DNA of 64,000 nt from Citromicrobium sp. JLT1363. Lineage in GTDB: Bacteria > Pseudomonadota > Alphaproteobacteria > Sphingomonadales > Sphingomonadaceae. Location: the NCBI RefSeq assembly GCF_000186705.1, contig NZ_AEUE01000002.1:124001-188000 (forward strand). Reading direction: 5' to 3'. Shown here piece after piece: positions 9,754 through 19,280 of the stretch; position 1 is the first letter of the stretch; the number at the start of each line of letters is the position of its first letter. Made by a program: the position numbers and the translations under genes. A model generated the notes under the pieces. The model saw only the letters and a program-made list of their open reading frames with translations. It made no database searches and was not told the origin of the DNA.

Positions 9754-10617
9754 CTATCGACGCGGGCCCACCGGCATATTGTCGATCAGCCGGGTGCCCT
9801 GGATATGTGCGGCGACCAGAAGGCGCGCGGGGCGATCCGGGAGGGCGTCGATTCGCTGCAGCGAGGCCGCATCGGCGAGCGCGGCATAATCGACTCTGGT
9901 AAATCCTCCCTCGAGCAGAGTGGCCTCAAGCTCGGCCAGGGCATCGGCCACCGGCGTTCCGCCTTCGATCTTTCCGATCGCTTCGCGCATCGCAGCGGGC
10001 AGGGCGGCTGCCTGCCGTCGCGCGGTTTCGTCGAGGTAGCGGTTGCGGCTCGACAGGGCGAGGCCGTCCGCCTCGCGCACGGTCGGCACCCCATGGATCG
10101 AATCGGCGTCGGGCAGCGTCAGATCGAGGTCGCGCGCCATCCGGCGGATCACCGCAAGCTGCTGCCAGTCCTTTTCGCCGAACAGTGCGATATCCGGCTG
10201 TACCTGGTTGAACAGTTTGCACACCACCGTCGCCACGCCCGCAAAGTGCCCCGGCCTGCTGGCACCGCAGAAATCCGCACTCACGCCATCGACGGCGATG
10301 CTCGTCGAGAAGCCGTCCGGGTACATCGTCCCGGCGTCCGGCGCCCACAGGGCGTCCACGCCTTCCGCCTCCAACAATTGTGCATCCGCCTCCATGGTGC
10401 GGGGATAGGCATCCAGGTCTTCGTTCGGACCGAACTGGGTCGGGTTGACGAAGATCGACACGACGACCCGGTCGGCCTTGGTGCGCGCCTCGCGCACCAG
10501 CGTCAGATGTCCTTCATGCAGCGCGCCCATGGTGGGCACCAGGGCGATGGTTTCTCCACCATCGCGCCATGCCTCTATCGAGGTTCTCAAGAGATCGAGC
10601 CGGTGAATAGATTGCAT
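9754..10617 (-). CDS. panC: Pantothenate synthetase
   Basis: A 287-residue enzyme that joins pantoate and beta-alanine using ATP, the last step of pantothenate (vitamin B5, CoA precursor) synthesis in the cytosol. Signatures are VPTMGALHEGHLTLVREA at residues 27-44 (containing the HxGH-type nucleotide motif), FVNPTQFGPNEDL, GEKDWQQLAVIRRM and SSRNRYL. It starts with ATG at 10617 and stands alone, divergent from mipZ. No other pan gene is in the window. Confidence 0.96.
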   Translation of the reverse strand: MQSIHRLDLLRTSIEAWRDGGETIALVPTMGALHEGHLTLVREARTKADRVVVSIFVNPTQFGPNEDLDAYPRTMEADAQLLEAEGVDALWAPDAGTMYPDGFSTSIAVDGVSADFCGASRPGHFAGVATVVCKLFNQVQPDIALFGEKDWQQLAVIRRMARDLDLTLPDADSIHGVPTVREADGLALSSRNRYLDETARRQAAALPAAMREAIGKIEGGTPVADALAELEATLLEGGFTRVDYAALADAASLQRIDALPDRPARLLVAAHIQGTRLIDNMPVGPRR

Positions 10618-10719
10618 GGCTGGGGGGCCTCCGATAGACGATTGGTTGACCGGCCTAGCGCTGCCCGAACTCGGGTTGCAACGGCCCCGTTCCGCAATTC
10701 AGCAAAGGATCGCCAGCAA

Positions 10720-11532
10720 GTGTCAGGCCGCCGCACCCACCGGATCGTTTTCGCCAACGAAAAGGGGGGCACCGGCAAGTCGACCACCGCTGTGCACGTC
10801 GCCGTGGCGCTTGCCTATCAGGGCGCAAAGGTGGTGGCGATCGACCTCGACCATCGCCAGCGCACGATGGACCGTTATTTCGAGAACCGCGACGAGACCG
10901 CGCGGCGCAGGAAGATCAGCCTGCCTACCGCCGCCTGCGCGGTATTTTCCGGCGGAGACGAAGCGGCGCTGGAAGAAAAGTCACGCGAACTGGCGGAGGA
11001 TGCCGATTTCCTGATCTTCGACACGCCCGGACGCGACGATCCGCTGGCCCGCTACGTGGCGCAGGAAGGCGATACGCTGGTCACGCCGCTGAACGACAGT
11101 TTCGTCGACTTCGATCTGATCGGGCAGGTGGATGCGGAAAGCTTCAAGGTCCGTCGACTGAGCTTCTACGCCGAAGCGATCTGGGAAGCGCGGCTCGCGC
11201 GCAGCAAGACCGCGATCGAGCAGGATCGACCGCAGATGGACTGGGTGGTGGTGCGCAACCGCACCGGTCATACCGAAGCGCGCAACATGGTCCGCATCGA
11301 ACGCGCGCTGACCGAACTCAGCAAGCGGGTGGGCTTCCGCGTCTCCTCGGGCCTGTCCGAACGCGTGATCTATCGCGAACTGTTCCCCTCGGGCCTCACG
11401 CTGCTCGACAAGGGCTATCTGGGCGATCTGGGGACCAGCCACCTCGTCGCCCGGCAGGAACTGCGCCAGCTGGTCCAGAACCTGCGCCTGCCCGTTCCCG
11501 AGGGCGCGAACCGGGCACTCGAAGCGGCATGA
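10720..11532 (+). CDS. mipZ: MipZ-like division-plane positioning ATPase
   Basis: A 270-residue ParA-superfamily ATPase with the deviant Walker A motif KGGTGKST at residues 15-22, [17 protein letters not shown] following the switch region, and FDTPGRDD as the Walker B-like segment. In Caulobacter, MipZ forms bipolar gradients with ParB and keeps FtsZ from assembling near the poles. The GTG start at 10720 is supported by AAAGGA about 10 bases upstream and by the immediate [18 protein letters not shown]-terminus; longer open frame upstream is antisense to panC. The J-domain gene overlaps its stop (ATGA). Confidence 0.92.
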   Translation: MSGRRTHRIVFANEKGGTGKSTTAVHVAVALAYQGAKVVAIDLDHRQRTMDRYFENRDETARRRKISLPTAACAVFSGGDEAALEEKSRELAEDADFLIFDTPGRDDPLARYVAQEGDTLVTPLNDSFVDFDLIGQVDAESFKVRRLSFYAEAIWEARLARSKTAIEQDRPQMDWVVVRNRTGHTEARNMVRIERALTELSKRVGFRVSSGLSERVIYRELFPSGLTLLDKGYLGDLGTSHLVARQELRQLVQNLRLPVPEGANRALEAA

Positions 11533-11825
11533 TGCGCTTCCTCGTCATCGCCGTGGTGGTCAGCGTGCTGTGCCGCTGGATTGCCGGGCGATGGCCGTGG
11601 GATTTTCTCAAACCGAAACCCACCCGCGCGCAGCAGGTATTCCGTGCGCGCAAGCTGCTCGGCGTATCGTCGCAAGCCAGTCATGCGCAGATCATCGAGG
11701 CGCACAAGCGGCTGGTGCGCCAGGTCCATCCCGATATGGGAGGGACCAACGCACAGGTGCACGAGGCGAATGCCGCGCGCGACACCCTGATCGACAATCT
11801 TCCCGACACTGCGAGACAACCATGA
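11529..11825 (+). CDS. Small membrane-anchored J-domain protein
   Basis: A 98-residue protein with an N-terminal hydrophobic helix ([18 protein letters not shown]), a short basic/Pro linker and a truncated J domain at about residues 38-90 carrying the HPD tripeptide (VHPDMGG). J domains stimulate the ATPase of DnaK-type chaperones. No zinc-finger or Gly/Phe region is present, so this is a type III DnaJ-like protein that may recruit DnaK to the membrane. It overlaps mipZ upstream and pgmG downstream by four bases each (ATGA), so the three are probably translated as one unit. Confidence 0.88.
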   Translation: MMRFLVIAVVVSVLCRWIAGRWPWDFLKPKPTRAQQVFRARKLLGVSSQASHAQIIEAHKRLVRQVHPDMGGTNAQVHEANAARDTLIDNLPDTARQP

Positions 11826-13225
11826 GCCACGCTTTCGATCCCACCATCCTGCGCGAATACGACATTCGCGGCATCATCGGCGAGACGCTGGAGGCGGACG
11901 ACGCCCGCGCCATCGGGCGCAGTTTCGGAACCTTGTTGCGGCGGGCCGGCGGCACAACCGTCGCGGTCGGCTATGACGGGCGGCAAAGCTCGCCCATGCT
12001 CGAACACGCGCTGGTCGAGGGGTTGACCGCGAGCGGTTGCAACGTGGTCCGGATCGGGCTCGGCGCGACGCCGATGCTCTATTACGCCGAAGCTTCTGCG
12101 GAGGAAGTGGACGGCGGAATACAGATAACCGGCAGCCATAACCCCCCCAATTACAACGGCTTCAAGATGGTTTTTCAGGGCCGCCCGTTCTTCGGGGAGG
12201 ATATCCAGCGACTGGGCGAGATCTCCGCTGCCGGCGACTGGGAAGATGGCACCGGCAGCGTGTCCGACAGGCCCCTGCTCGACGCTTATGTCGAGCGACT
12301 GATGGAGGGACTCGACGGGATCGATCGGGCCACTCTGGCCAGCCTCAGGATCGGCTGGGACGCGGGCAATGGCGCGGCCGGCCCGGCGCTCGACAAGCTC
12401 GTCGCCAGGCTGCCGGGCGAGCATCATGTCCTGTATTCCGAGGTCGACGGCACCTTCCCCAATCATCATCCCGATCCGACGGTCGAGGAGAACCTGGCGG
12501 ACCTGCGCGCGCTGGTTGCCGAGAAGAACCTCGATTTCGGCGTGGCATTCGACGGCGATGGAGACCGGATCGGTGCGATCGACGGCGAAGGGCGGGTCAT
12601 CTGGGGCGACCAGCTGCTGATGATCTACGCGGAAGATCTTCTGCAAAGGCGCAAGGGCGCAACGATTATTGCGGACGTGAAGGCCAGCCGCGCCCTGTTC
12701 GATCATGTCGCCGCGAACGGCGGCAAACCGCTGATGTGGAAGACCGGCCACTCGCTCATCAAATCGAAGATGAAGGAAACGGGTTCGCCCCTCGCCGGTG
12801 AAATGAGCGGCCACGTGTTCTTTGCGGATACCTATTACGGCTTCGACGATGCGCTTTATGCCGGGGTCAGGCTGATTGCGGCTTCGGCCCGGCTCGGCCG
12901 GTCCGTCACGCAGCTGCGCGGTGCGATGCCCGCCATGGTCAACACGCCGGAGATGCGCTTCCAAGTGGACGAAGCGCGCAAGTTCGCGGCGATCGAGGAG
13001 GTCAAGACGCGGCTTGCCGACAGCCCCGACCAGGTCGATGGCACCGATGGCGTGCGCGTGACCAATGCCGATGGCTGGTGGCTGCTGCGCGCCTCCAACA
13101 CGCAGGATGTGCTGGTGGCGCGTGCAGAGAGCGACAGCGAGGATGGCCTTGCGCGGCTGATGGAGCAGATCGACGCCCAGCTCGCCGCCTCGGGGCTCGA
13201 GCGCGGTCCGCAAGCCGGACACTGA
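11822..13225 (+). CDS. pgmG: Phosphomannomutase/phosphoglucomutase
   Basis: A 467-residue alpha-D-phosphohexomutase that interconverts hexose 1- and 6-phosphates for sugar nucleotide and exopolysaccharide synthesis. Family features are [12 protein letters not shown] near the N-terminus, the phosphoserine loop [13 protein letters not shown] (about residues 106-118), the metal loop [12 protein letters not shown] (about 243-254), and a C-terminal [14 protein letters not shown] phosphate-binding segment. The start at ATG 11822 overlaps the J-domain gene by four bases. PgmG is my recollection of the sphingomonad name; substrate preference cannot be read here. Confidence 0.93.
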   Translation: MSHAFDPTILREYDIRGIIGETLEADDARAIGRSFGTLLRRAGGTTVAVGYDGRQSSPMLEHALVEGLTASGCNVVRIGLGATPMLYYAEASAEEVDGGIQITGSHNPPNYNGFKMVFQGRPFFGEDIQRLGEISAAGDWEDGTGSVSDRPLLDAYVERLMEGLDGIDRATLASLRIGWDAGNGAAGPALDKLVARLPGEHHVLYSEVDGTFPNHHPDPTVEENLADLRALVAEKNLDFGVAFDGDGDRIGAIDGEGRVIWGDQLLMIYAEDLLQRRKGATIIADVKASRALFDHVAANGGKPLMWKTGHSLIKSKMKETGSPLAGEMSGHVFFADTYYGFDDALYAGVRLIAASARLGRSVTQLRGAMPAMVNTPEMRFQVDEARKFAAIEEVKTRLADSPDQVDGTDGVRVTNADGWWLLRASNTQDVLVARAESDSEDGLARLMEQIDAQLAASGLERGPQAGH

Positions 13226-13276
13226 TCGCACGGGATTGAACGAAGACGCGTTAGGACGAACCTGGGGGGAAAGGTC

Positions 13277-14290
13277 ATGAAGAAAACAGCACTCGTTGCC
13301 GCGCTTGGCTCGCTCGCACTGGCGCAACCGGCCTTCGCGCAGGACTCTGCCGGGCAGGCCGAAACCGATGTCGAGATCGCTTTCGAGAGCGACGATACCG
13401 GTCAGGACGACGGGGAACCGGACCCTATGGCGCTCGCCATGATCACCGGGATTCTTGGCGCCATGTTTGAAGCCGATCCGCTGACGGCCGAGGCCGAGGC
13501 GAGGCTGCCGGAAGCCAACGCAATCGCCGCGAGCCTCATACCCGAAGGCGTCTATGGCGAGATGATGGGCCAGATGATGGATTCCTTCCTCTCGCCGATC
13601 ATGGAGCTGGCCGAGGCGGATGGCGGTGCGATGAGCGCGGGCGACCTCACCGAATATACCGGGCTCTACGGCGAAGATCTGGAAGGTCTGTCGCAGGAGG
13701 AGCGTGGCGAACTCACGCAGATTTTCGACCCCGTCTACGAAACGCGGACGCAGGCCCAGTTCGATATGATTATCGGCGTGGCCAACTCGGCTTTCTCGGT
13801 CCTCGAGCCGGGGGTGCGCGAAGGGCTCGCCAAGGCCTATGCCAGTCGGTTCGAGGCAAGCGAACTGGCGGCATTGAACGCCTTTTTCGCCACGCCTGTG
13901 GGTGCGAAGTATGCCAGCCAGAGCCTTGTCATCAATACCGATCCGCAGGTGATATCGGGCATGATGCAGTCGATCCCCGCGCTGATCGAACAGCTGCCCG
14001 TGATGCTCGAAAGCATCGAGGATGCAGAGGCGGGCCTGCCCGAACCGCGCGGCTACGACGATCTGACCCCGTCGGAACAGCGCCGGGCTTCGGCAATCCT
14101 CGGCGTCGATCAGCAAACCCTGCGCGAGAGCATGGCCGCGGCCGACATGAGGGCGGAGGACGCCGCAGCGGCCGATGCAGAAGCGAACATGGACGCGATG
14201 GGCGGTGCTTTCGACGATGCCTTCGACGGCGAGGCCGATGGCGCCGGGGCAGCCGGAGACGGGCTGGAGGGAGATAGCGGCGCCGAATAA
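13277..14290 (+). CDS. DUF2059 secreted protein
   Basis: A 337-residue exported protein with a clear signal peptide (MKKTALVAALGSLALAQPAFA, cleavage after AFA-Q). An acidic stretch follows, and about residues 165-260 resemble DUF2059, with YASRFEASELAALNAFFATP as the tell-tale segment (tendency of a helix pair to end in PxG). The C-terminus is Ala/Asp-rich and low in complexity. Function is unknown for the family. It lies 51 bases after pgmG and could be read from the same transcript. Confidence 0.75.
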   Translation: MKKTALVAALGSLALAQPAFAQDSAGQAETDVEIAFESDDTGQDDGEPDPMALAMITGILGAMFEADPLTAEAEARLPEANAIAASLIPEGVYGEMMGQMMDSFLSPIMELAEADGGAMSAGDLTEYTGLYGEDLEGLSQEERGELTQIFDPVYETRTQAQFDMIIGVANSAFSVLEPGVREGLAKAYASRFEASELAALNAFFATPVGAKYASQSLVINTDPQVISGMMQSIPALIEQLPVMLESIEDAEAGLPEPRGYDDLTPSEQRRASAILGVDQQTLRESMAAADMRAEDAAAADAEANMDAMGGAFDDAFDGEADGAGAAGDGLEGDSGAE

Positions 14291-14329
14291 GCCCTCGGCT
14301 CCAACCCGCCGCTCGTGCATTGTGGTGGC

Positions 14330-16768
14330 ATGACGGGCACCGGCATTCCGCCTGAAATCGAAGACTGGTTCGCGGGGCGCGGCTGGCGCGTCCGCGACCA
14401 TCAGCGCGCCATGCTTGAGGCGAGCGATCGGGGCGATCACGCGCTGCTGGTTGCCGATACGGGTGCGGGCAAGACGCTGGCCGGCTTCCTCCCCACGCTC
14501 GCCGCGTTCACGCCCTCACGCCTCGGCGATGCACCGCCGCCCGAGGGGCTGCACACGATCTATGTCTCGCCCCTCAAAGCCCTCGCGCAGGATGTTGCGC
14601 GGAATCTGATCGCTCCGATCGAAGAAATGGGGCTTCCGATCCGCGCCGAAACGCGCAGTGGCGATACCTCGTCGGACAGGAAACGCCGCCAGCGCGACAA
14701 GCCGCCGCACGTATTGCTGACCACGCCGGAAAGCCTCTCGCTGCTGCTCTCCTACCCGGAGAGCTTCGATCTCTTTGCCACCTGCAAGCGGATCGTGATC
14801 GACGAGGTTCACGCTTTCGCCACCGGCAAGCGGGGCGATCTGCTGGGCCTGTGCCTCGCGCGGTTGCAGGCCATCGCGCCCGATATGCAGCGCGCCGCGC
14901 TGTCCGCCACGGTGGCCAACGAAGAAGGCTTCAGGGCATGGCTGGCCCCGTGGGGTGAGATCGACCGGGTCGCGGTGGTGCAGGGCGAGCCGGGGGCGCC
15001 GCCCGAGGTCGAGATCCTGCTGCCGGAGGAGAACCGGGTGCCCTGGGGCGGCCATGCTGCGACGTGGGCTATCCCCCAGCTCTACGAGCTCCTGCGGCAG
15101 AATCGCACCACGCTGGTCTTCACCAACACGCGCTTCCTTGCCGAGTACATTTTCCAGCATCTTTGGGACGTGAACGAGGACAAGCTGCCCATCGGCATTC
15201 ACCATGGCTCGCTGAGCCGTGAGGCGCGCGAGAAGGTGGAGGCCGCGATGGCAGCCGGGGAACTGAGGGCGCTGGTGGCGACCGCCAGTCTCGATCTGGG
15301 CGTCGACTGGGGCGATATCGATTGCGTGGTTCAGATGGGCGCGCCCAAGGGGTCCTCGCGCCTGTTGCAGCGCGTGGGGCGGGCCAACCACCGGCTTGAT
15401 CAGCCAAGTCGCGCTGTGCTCGTGCCGGGCAACCGGTTCGAATTTCTCGAAGCGCAGGCCGCCAAGGACGCGGTCGATGAAGGACAGCGCGATGGGGAGG
15501 ATTTCCGCGAGGGCGGGCTCGACGTCCTCGCGCAGCATGTGATGGCCTGCGTTTGCGCCGCGCCATTCGACGAGGCGGATCTGCTCGCGCAGGTGCGCAG
15601 CTGCCTGCCTTATGCCTGGGTCGACGAAGAGGTGTTCGCGCGCGTTCTGAATTTCGTCGCCACGGGCGGATATGCGCTCAAGGCCTATGACCGGTTCCAG
15701 CGCATCGTGCGCGACCGTGACGGGACCTGGCGCCTCACCCACCCGCAGCATGCCGCACGCCACCGCCTCAACGCAGGCATCATCATGGATGCGGAGATGC
15801 TGGAGGTGCGCTTTCGCAACGGCCGCTCGCTCGGCCGGGTGGAAGAGAATTTCGCGGCGCAGCTATCCCCGGGCGATACCTTCGCCTTCGCGGGCACCTC
15901 GCTCGAGGTGGAGCAGCTGCGCGACATGGAGGTGATCGTCCGTGCCTCCACCAAGGCCGCGATGATCCCGAGTTACGGCGGTGCCCGCATGCCGCTGACC
16001 ACACACCTTGCGGGGCGCGTGCGGGAGATGCTGGTCGACCGGGCGGGCTGGGGCCGCTTCCCCGACGATGTGCGCGAATGGCTGGAAATGCAGGACTGGC
16101 GCAGCGAATTGCCGGGGCCAGGCAATCTGGTGGTCGAGAGTTTCCCCAGGGCGGGGCGCGAATATACCGTCTACTACACCTTCATCGGGTGGAACGCGAA
16201 CCAGTCTCTCGGCATGCTGATCACCAAGCGGATGGAGGATCGCGGGCTGATGCCCGGTGGCTTCGTCGCCAACGACTATTCGCTGGCGGTCTGGGGGCTC
16301 AAGCCCGTGAAGGACCCGGCGCCGCTGCTATCGCCCGATATCCTGGCGCACGAATTCGTGGACTGGGTCCAGGATTCGCACTTGTTGCGGCGGTCTTTCC
16401 GCGAGGTGGCGGTGATCGGCGGTCTGGTCGAACGCCAGCATCCCGGCCGGCGCAAGAGCGGCAAGCAGGTCACCTTCTCTACCGATCTGATCTACGACGT
16501 GCTGCGCAAGTACGAGCCGGACCATGTGCTGCTGGAAGCAGCATGGGCGGATGCGCGCACCCGGATGACGGACGTGGGGCGGCTGGGCGATCTGCTCGAT
16601 CGCGCGCAGGGCGATCTCGTGCATGTCGAACTGGACCGGGTCAGCCCTCTGGCGGTGCCGGTTATGGTGATGATCGGGCGCGAGAGCGTGCCGCAGGGCT
16701 CGGTCGATGATGAGCTTTTGCTGGAGGCAGACAGCCTCGCCGCCGAAGCCATGCGACCTGCCGATTAG
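14330..16768 (+). CDS. Lhr-like DEXH-box helicase (ligase-associated type)
   Basis: An 812-residue superfamily 2 helicase. Visible motifs: Q-like region DHQRAMLE, Walker A ADTGAGKTLAGFLP (about residues 44-57), IYVSPLKALAQDV, DEVH in IVIDEVHAF, SATVAN, and motif VI QRVGRANHR in the second RecA domain; an Lhr-type C-terminal extension continues for about 350 residues. The length matches the group annotated as ligase-associated DNA-damage-response helicases rather than the longer enterobacterial Lhr. ATG 14330 is used; GTG 14315 is an in-frame alternative. The usual partners (ATP-dependent DNA ligase, exonuclease, phosphoesterase) are not adjacent. Confidence 0.88.
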   Translation: MTGTGIPPEIEDWFAGRGWRVRDHQRAMLEASDRGDHALLVADTGAGKTLAGFLPTLAAFTPSRLGDAPPPEGLHTIYVSPLKALAQDVARNLIAPIEEMGLPIRAETRSGDTSSDRKRRQRDKPPHVLLTTPESLSLLLSYPESFDLFATCKRIVIDEVHAFATGKRGDLLGLCLARLQAIAPDMQRAALSATVANEEGFRAWLAPWGEIDRVAVVQGEPGAPPEVEILLPEENRVPWGGHAATWAIPQLYELLRQNRTTLVFTNTRFLAEYIFQHLWDVNEDKLPIGIHHGSLSREAREKVEAAMAAGELRALVATASLDLGVDWGDIDCVVQMGAPKGSSRLLQRVGRANHRLDQPSRAVLVPGNRFEFLEAQAAKDAVDEGQRDGEDFREGGLDVLAQHVMACVCAAPFDEADLLAQVRSCLPYAWVDEEVFARVLNFVATGGYALKAYDRFQRIVRDRDGTWRLTHPQHAARHRLNAGIIMDAEMLEVRFRNGRSLGRVEENFAAQLSPGDTFAFAGTSLEVEQLRDMEVIVRASTKAAMIPSYGGARMPLTTHLAGRVREMLVDRAGWGRFPDDVREWLEMQDWRSELPGPGNLVVESFPRAGREYTVYYTFIGWNANQSLGMLITKRMEDRGLMPGGFVANDYSLAVWGLKPVKDPAPLLSPDILAHEFVDWVQDSHLLRRSFREVAVIGGLVERQHPGRRKSGKQVTFSTDLIYDVLRKYEPDHVLLEAAWADARTRMTDVGRLGDLLDRAQGDLVHVELDRVSPLAVPVMVMIGRESVPQGSVDDELLLEADSLAAEAMRPAD

Positions 16769-16789
16769 CCGCCCGCGCCCGTTCACTGG

Positions 16790-17212
16790 TCAGTCCGCGG
16801 CAAACTCGCGATATTTCTCGTTCCCGACGAACCCGAACCTGGTGACGGGCGAGGCCTCGATCGTGCGCAGCGTGCGGGCAGACAGGTCGTAGCTGGCGTT
16901 GGCCTGCGGCTCGAACTGCAATTCGGGTTCGGGCGACATTCTGGCCGACACGCCGAGATTGCCGACGAGTTCGGCCTGCTCGACGGGCGTCCCGTTCCAC
17001 AGCACCGCGCCACCATCGGTGACCACAACCTTGTTGATCACGGGGTCGACCGTGCCTTCGGACCCGACACCGACATCGATCTCTACCGCATGGGCAGCAA
17101 GCGGGATGGTGATGATGAACATGATCAGCAGGACGAGCAGGACGTCGATCAGCGGGGTCATGTTCATTGTGCCCATAGGCTCGGGCGCAGGGGACATCGG
17201 CGTAGTGGCCAT
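16790..17212 (-). CDS. exbD: ExbD/TolR-type biopolymer transport protein (third copy)
   Basis: A 140-residue protein with a short cytoplasmic head, one membrane helix (MTPLIDVLLVLLIMFIITIPLAAHA) containing the proton-relay Asp, and a periplasmic domain ending NEKYREF. The start at the ATG ending at 17212 follows GGGAGAG at the right distance. It is close in sequence to the upstream exbD at 17368 (shared MTPLIDVLLVLL and FGFVGNE segments), so it looks like a tandem duplicate. A strong terminator lies between the two, so it may be expressed at a lower level or separately. Confidence 0.92.
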   Translation of the reverse strand: MATTPMSPAPEPMGTMNMTPLIDVLLVLLIMFIITIPLAAHAVEIDVGVGSEGTVDPVINKVVVTDGGAVLWNGTPVEQAELVGNLGVSARMSPEPELQFEPQANASYDLSARTLRTIEASPVTRFGFVGNEKYREFAAD

Positions 17213-17295
17213 TGTCACTCTCCCATGACGCGGCCGACCGTTCGGCCTGCGGAGGGCAGAGTACCGCAAATGCAGCGGTGTCGCCAGCGGATACG

Positions 17296-17320
17296 AAAAA
17301 GGGGCGGATCGCTCCGCCCC
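17296..17320 (-). terminator. Rho-independent terminator between exbD copies
   Basis: On the minus strand, GGGGCGGA-GCGA-TCCGCCCC forms a perfect 8-bp stem followed by TTTTT. It lies 48 bases beyond the stop of the second exbD and 84 bases before the third. Confidence 0.85.
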
Positions 17321-17367
17321 CTGATCGTGTGGCCGCGCTGTGCGTGGCCTGTCGGATTGCTACCGGC

Positions 17368-17802
17368 TTACTTGCCGAAAGTCCGGTACTGTTCGTTGCC
17401 GACGAAGCCGAACTTCGTCACGCCCGAGGCCTTGATGATGTTCAGCGTCTTGGCCGAAAGGTCGTAGCTGGCGAGCGGTTCCGGCTCGAACTGGAGTTCG
17501 GGCTCGGGATCGATCTCCGTGGTCAGCTGGAGGTTGCGTGACAGCTGGCTCTGGTTGATCGTTTCGCCATTCCACAGAATCTCGCCGTCCTGAGTCAGCA
17601 CGACCTTGTTCTTCACCGGGTCGATCTGATCCTCGGGCGGGGGGTTCGGATCGGGCTGCGGAAGGTCGATATTGACCGCGTGGGTAGCCACAGGAATCGT
17701 GATGATGAACATGATGAGCAGCACGAGCAGGACGTCGATCAACGGCGTCATGTTCATGTCGATCATCGGGGCGCCATCATCCGAGCCGCCTGACATAGCC
17801 AT
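17368..17802 (-). CDS. exbD: ExbD/TolR-type biopolymer transport protein (second copy)
   Basis: A 144-residue ExbD: a short N-terminal Gly/Asp head, one membrane helix with the conserved Asp (MTPLIDVLLVLLIMF), then a Pro/Glu-rich linker and a periplasmic domain. ExbD works with ExbB to turn proton flow into movement of TonB. It lies 27 bases after the first exbD and ends just before a terminator, so it is the last gene of the main tonB-exbB-exbD-exbD transcript. Confidence 0.93.
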   Translation of the reverse strand: MAMSGGSDDGAPMIDMNMTPLIDVLLVLLIMFIITIPVATHAVNIDLPQPDPNPPPEDQIDPVKNKVVLTQDGEILWNGETINQSQLSRNLQLTTEIDPEPELQFEPEPLASYDLSAKTLNIIKASGVTKFGFVGNEQYRTFGK

Positions 17803-17829
17803 GGTAGTGGTCTCCTAAGTCTTGTCGGA

Positions 17830-18357
17830 TCAGCCGGGATCGACCGGGTTCGAGATGAACCCGACGGTTGGATATCCGGCAGCCTGAACATTGTAGATCG
17901 CGCCAGCCACACACCGCCAGGGTGCATTGATGTCGCCGCGAATATGAACCTGCGGAATAAGTTCCGGGTCGTTCATGATCGCTTCCGGTCCGCCGGCGCG
18001 CTGCACGATGCTGTCGAGCCGTTCGAAGGACTGGTCGTACAGTTCCTCGGACGTGACGGGCGTCGTGTTGTTGAAATACACGCGGCAGTCGCCGTCGCGG
18101 GCGGCACCGGTGAAGCCGGGCTGTCCCGCGGCATTGCCGTTGCTGTCCGTCGTGCTCACCGTCAGGAGAAGGTTTTCGACCTTGTCCTGCGATTCGCGTG
18201 ATTCGAAGATCGGAATTTCAAGCTTCTCGATCGTCTGGATCGCGACCGGAACCGCGATCAGGAAGATGATGAGAAGCACCAGCATCACGTCCACCAGCGG
18301 AGTGGTATTGATGTCCGCCATCGGCGTGTTGCCGTCGCCTCCCGAAGAAATCGCCAT
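17830..18357 (-). CDS. exbD: ExbD/TolR-type biopolymer transport protein (first copy)
   Basis: A 175-residue ExbD, longer and more divergent than the two downstream copies. The membrane helix reads INTTPLVDVMLVLLIIFLIAV, again with the conserved Asp. The periplasmic domain includes two Cys (CRVYF near residue 93 and WRCVAG near 152) that could form a disulfide; the other copies lack them. It lies 86 bases after exbB. Confidence 0.93.
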   Translation of the reverse strand: MAISSGGDGNTPMADINTTPLVDVMLVLLIIFLIAVPVAIQTIEKLEIPIFESRESQDKVENLLLTVSTTDSNGNAAGQPGFTGAARDGDCRVYFNNTTPVTSEELYDQSFERLDSIVQRAGGPEAIMNDPELIPQVHIRGDINAPWRCVAGAIYNVQAAGYPTVGFISNPVDPG

Positions 18358-18443
18358 GGTCTGCGTCCTGTACCTTGAGTGACCTGAGAATGATCTGAAT
18401 GGGGCCGCCCGCTACGCGCGATGCGCGGGGCGGCCCTGCCAGA

Positions 18444-19190
18444 TTACTTCTTGGCGGTCTTGGCGGCCTGCTGGGTGGATGCAGCCGTCATCGGCTTCAC
18501 CGCACCGTTCGAGTTGATGTAGGCGAGCAGATCGGTCGAGAAGCCGGTCAGCAGCTCGGCGATCCTCTTGTTGCGCGACTGCAGCCAGTTGTACGCGAAC
18601 ACGGCGGGCACGGCGACCAGCAGACCGATCGCGGTCATGATGAGCGCCTCACCAACCGGGCCGGCAACCTTGTCGATCGAGGCCGAACCGGCGAGACCGA
18701 TGTTGATCAGCGCGCGGTAGATCCCGATCACGGTGCCGAGCAGGCCGACGAACGGCGCGGTCGCGCCGACCGTGGCGAGGAAGGCCAGGCCGCCATTCAG
18801 GCGGGACATGATGAGGTCCTGCGAACGCTGCAGCGAACCGTGCATCCAGTCGTGCGCTTCCAGGCTGTCGGTCATCTTGCCGTGCGAGGCCTGAGCTTCG
18901 ATGCCGTCGTCGACCATCTGGCGCCATGCGCTGTTCTTGTCGAGCTTGGTGGCGCCTTCGTCCAGCGTGTTGGCACGCCAGAACTGGGTGCGGACCTTCT
19001 TGTACTGCCGCATCACCTTGGCCTGCTCGAGGTACTTGGTGATGAGGATATAGAACGAACCGATCGACTGGATGACAAGCACGGTAAGGATGGCCCAGGC
19101 GACGGGGCCGCCCTGCTCCATCGCTTCCATGAAGCCGAACTGGGTTTCCGGTGCTGCCTCGCCGGCGGCCGCCAAAAGATTGATGAACAT
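18444..19190 (-). CDS. exbB: ExbB/TolQ/MotA-type proton channel protein
   Basis: A 248-residue inner-membrane protein with three hydrophobic segments: residues about 28-52, then a cytoplasmic loop, then a pair near 135-200 (including VGATAPFVGLLGTVIGIY, a hallmark of the ExbB/TolQ family). It forms the pentameric channel that holds ExbD and powers TonB. It sits 90 bases after tonB in the same orientation. The C-terminus is Ala/Lys-rich. Confidence 0.94.
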   Translation of the reverse strand: MFINLLAAAGEAAPETQFGFMEAMEQGGPVAWAILTVLVIQSIGSFYILITKYLEQAKVMRQYKKVRTQFWRANTLDEGATKLDKNSAWRQMVDDGIEAQASHGKMTDSLEAHDWMHGSLQRSQDLIMSRLNGGLAFLATVGATAPFVGLLGTVIGIYRALINIGLAGSASIDKVAGPVGEALIMTAIGLLVAVPAVFAYNWLQSRNKRIAELLTGFSTDLLAYINSNGAVKPMTAASTQQAAKTAKK

Positions 19191-19280
19191 CGCGAACTCT
19201 CCAAAAAAGAATGGCTAATTAAAACAAACCGACGCGCATCCGCATTTTCCCCACGCGAGGATGCGCGCCACTCCTGAAAA

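Noticed and set aside
11681-14440. A 919-codon minus-strand open frame across mipZ-pgmG-DUF2059
   Set aside because: It runs antisense to three supported genes and encodes His/Arg/Gly-rich sequence without motifs.
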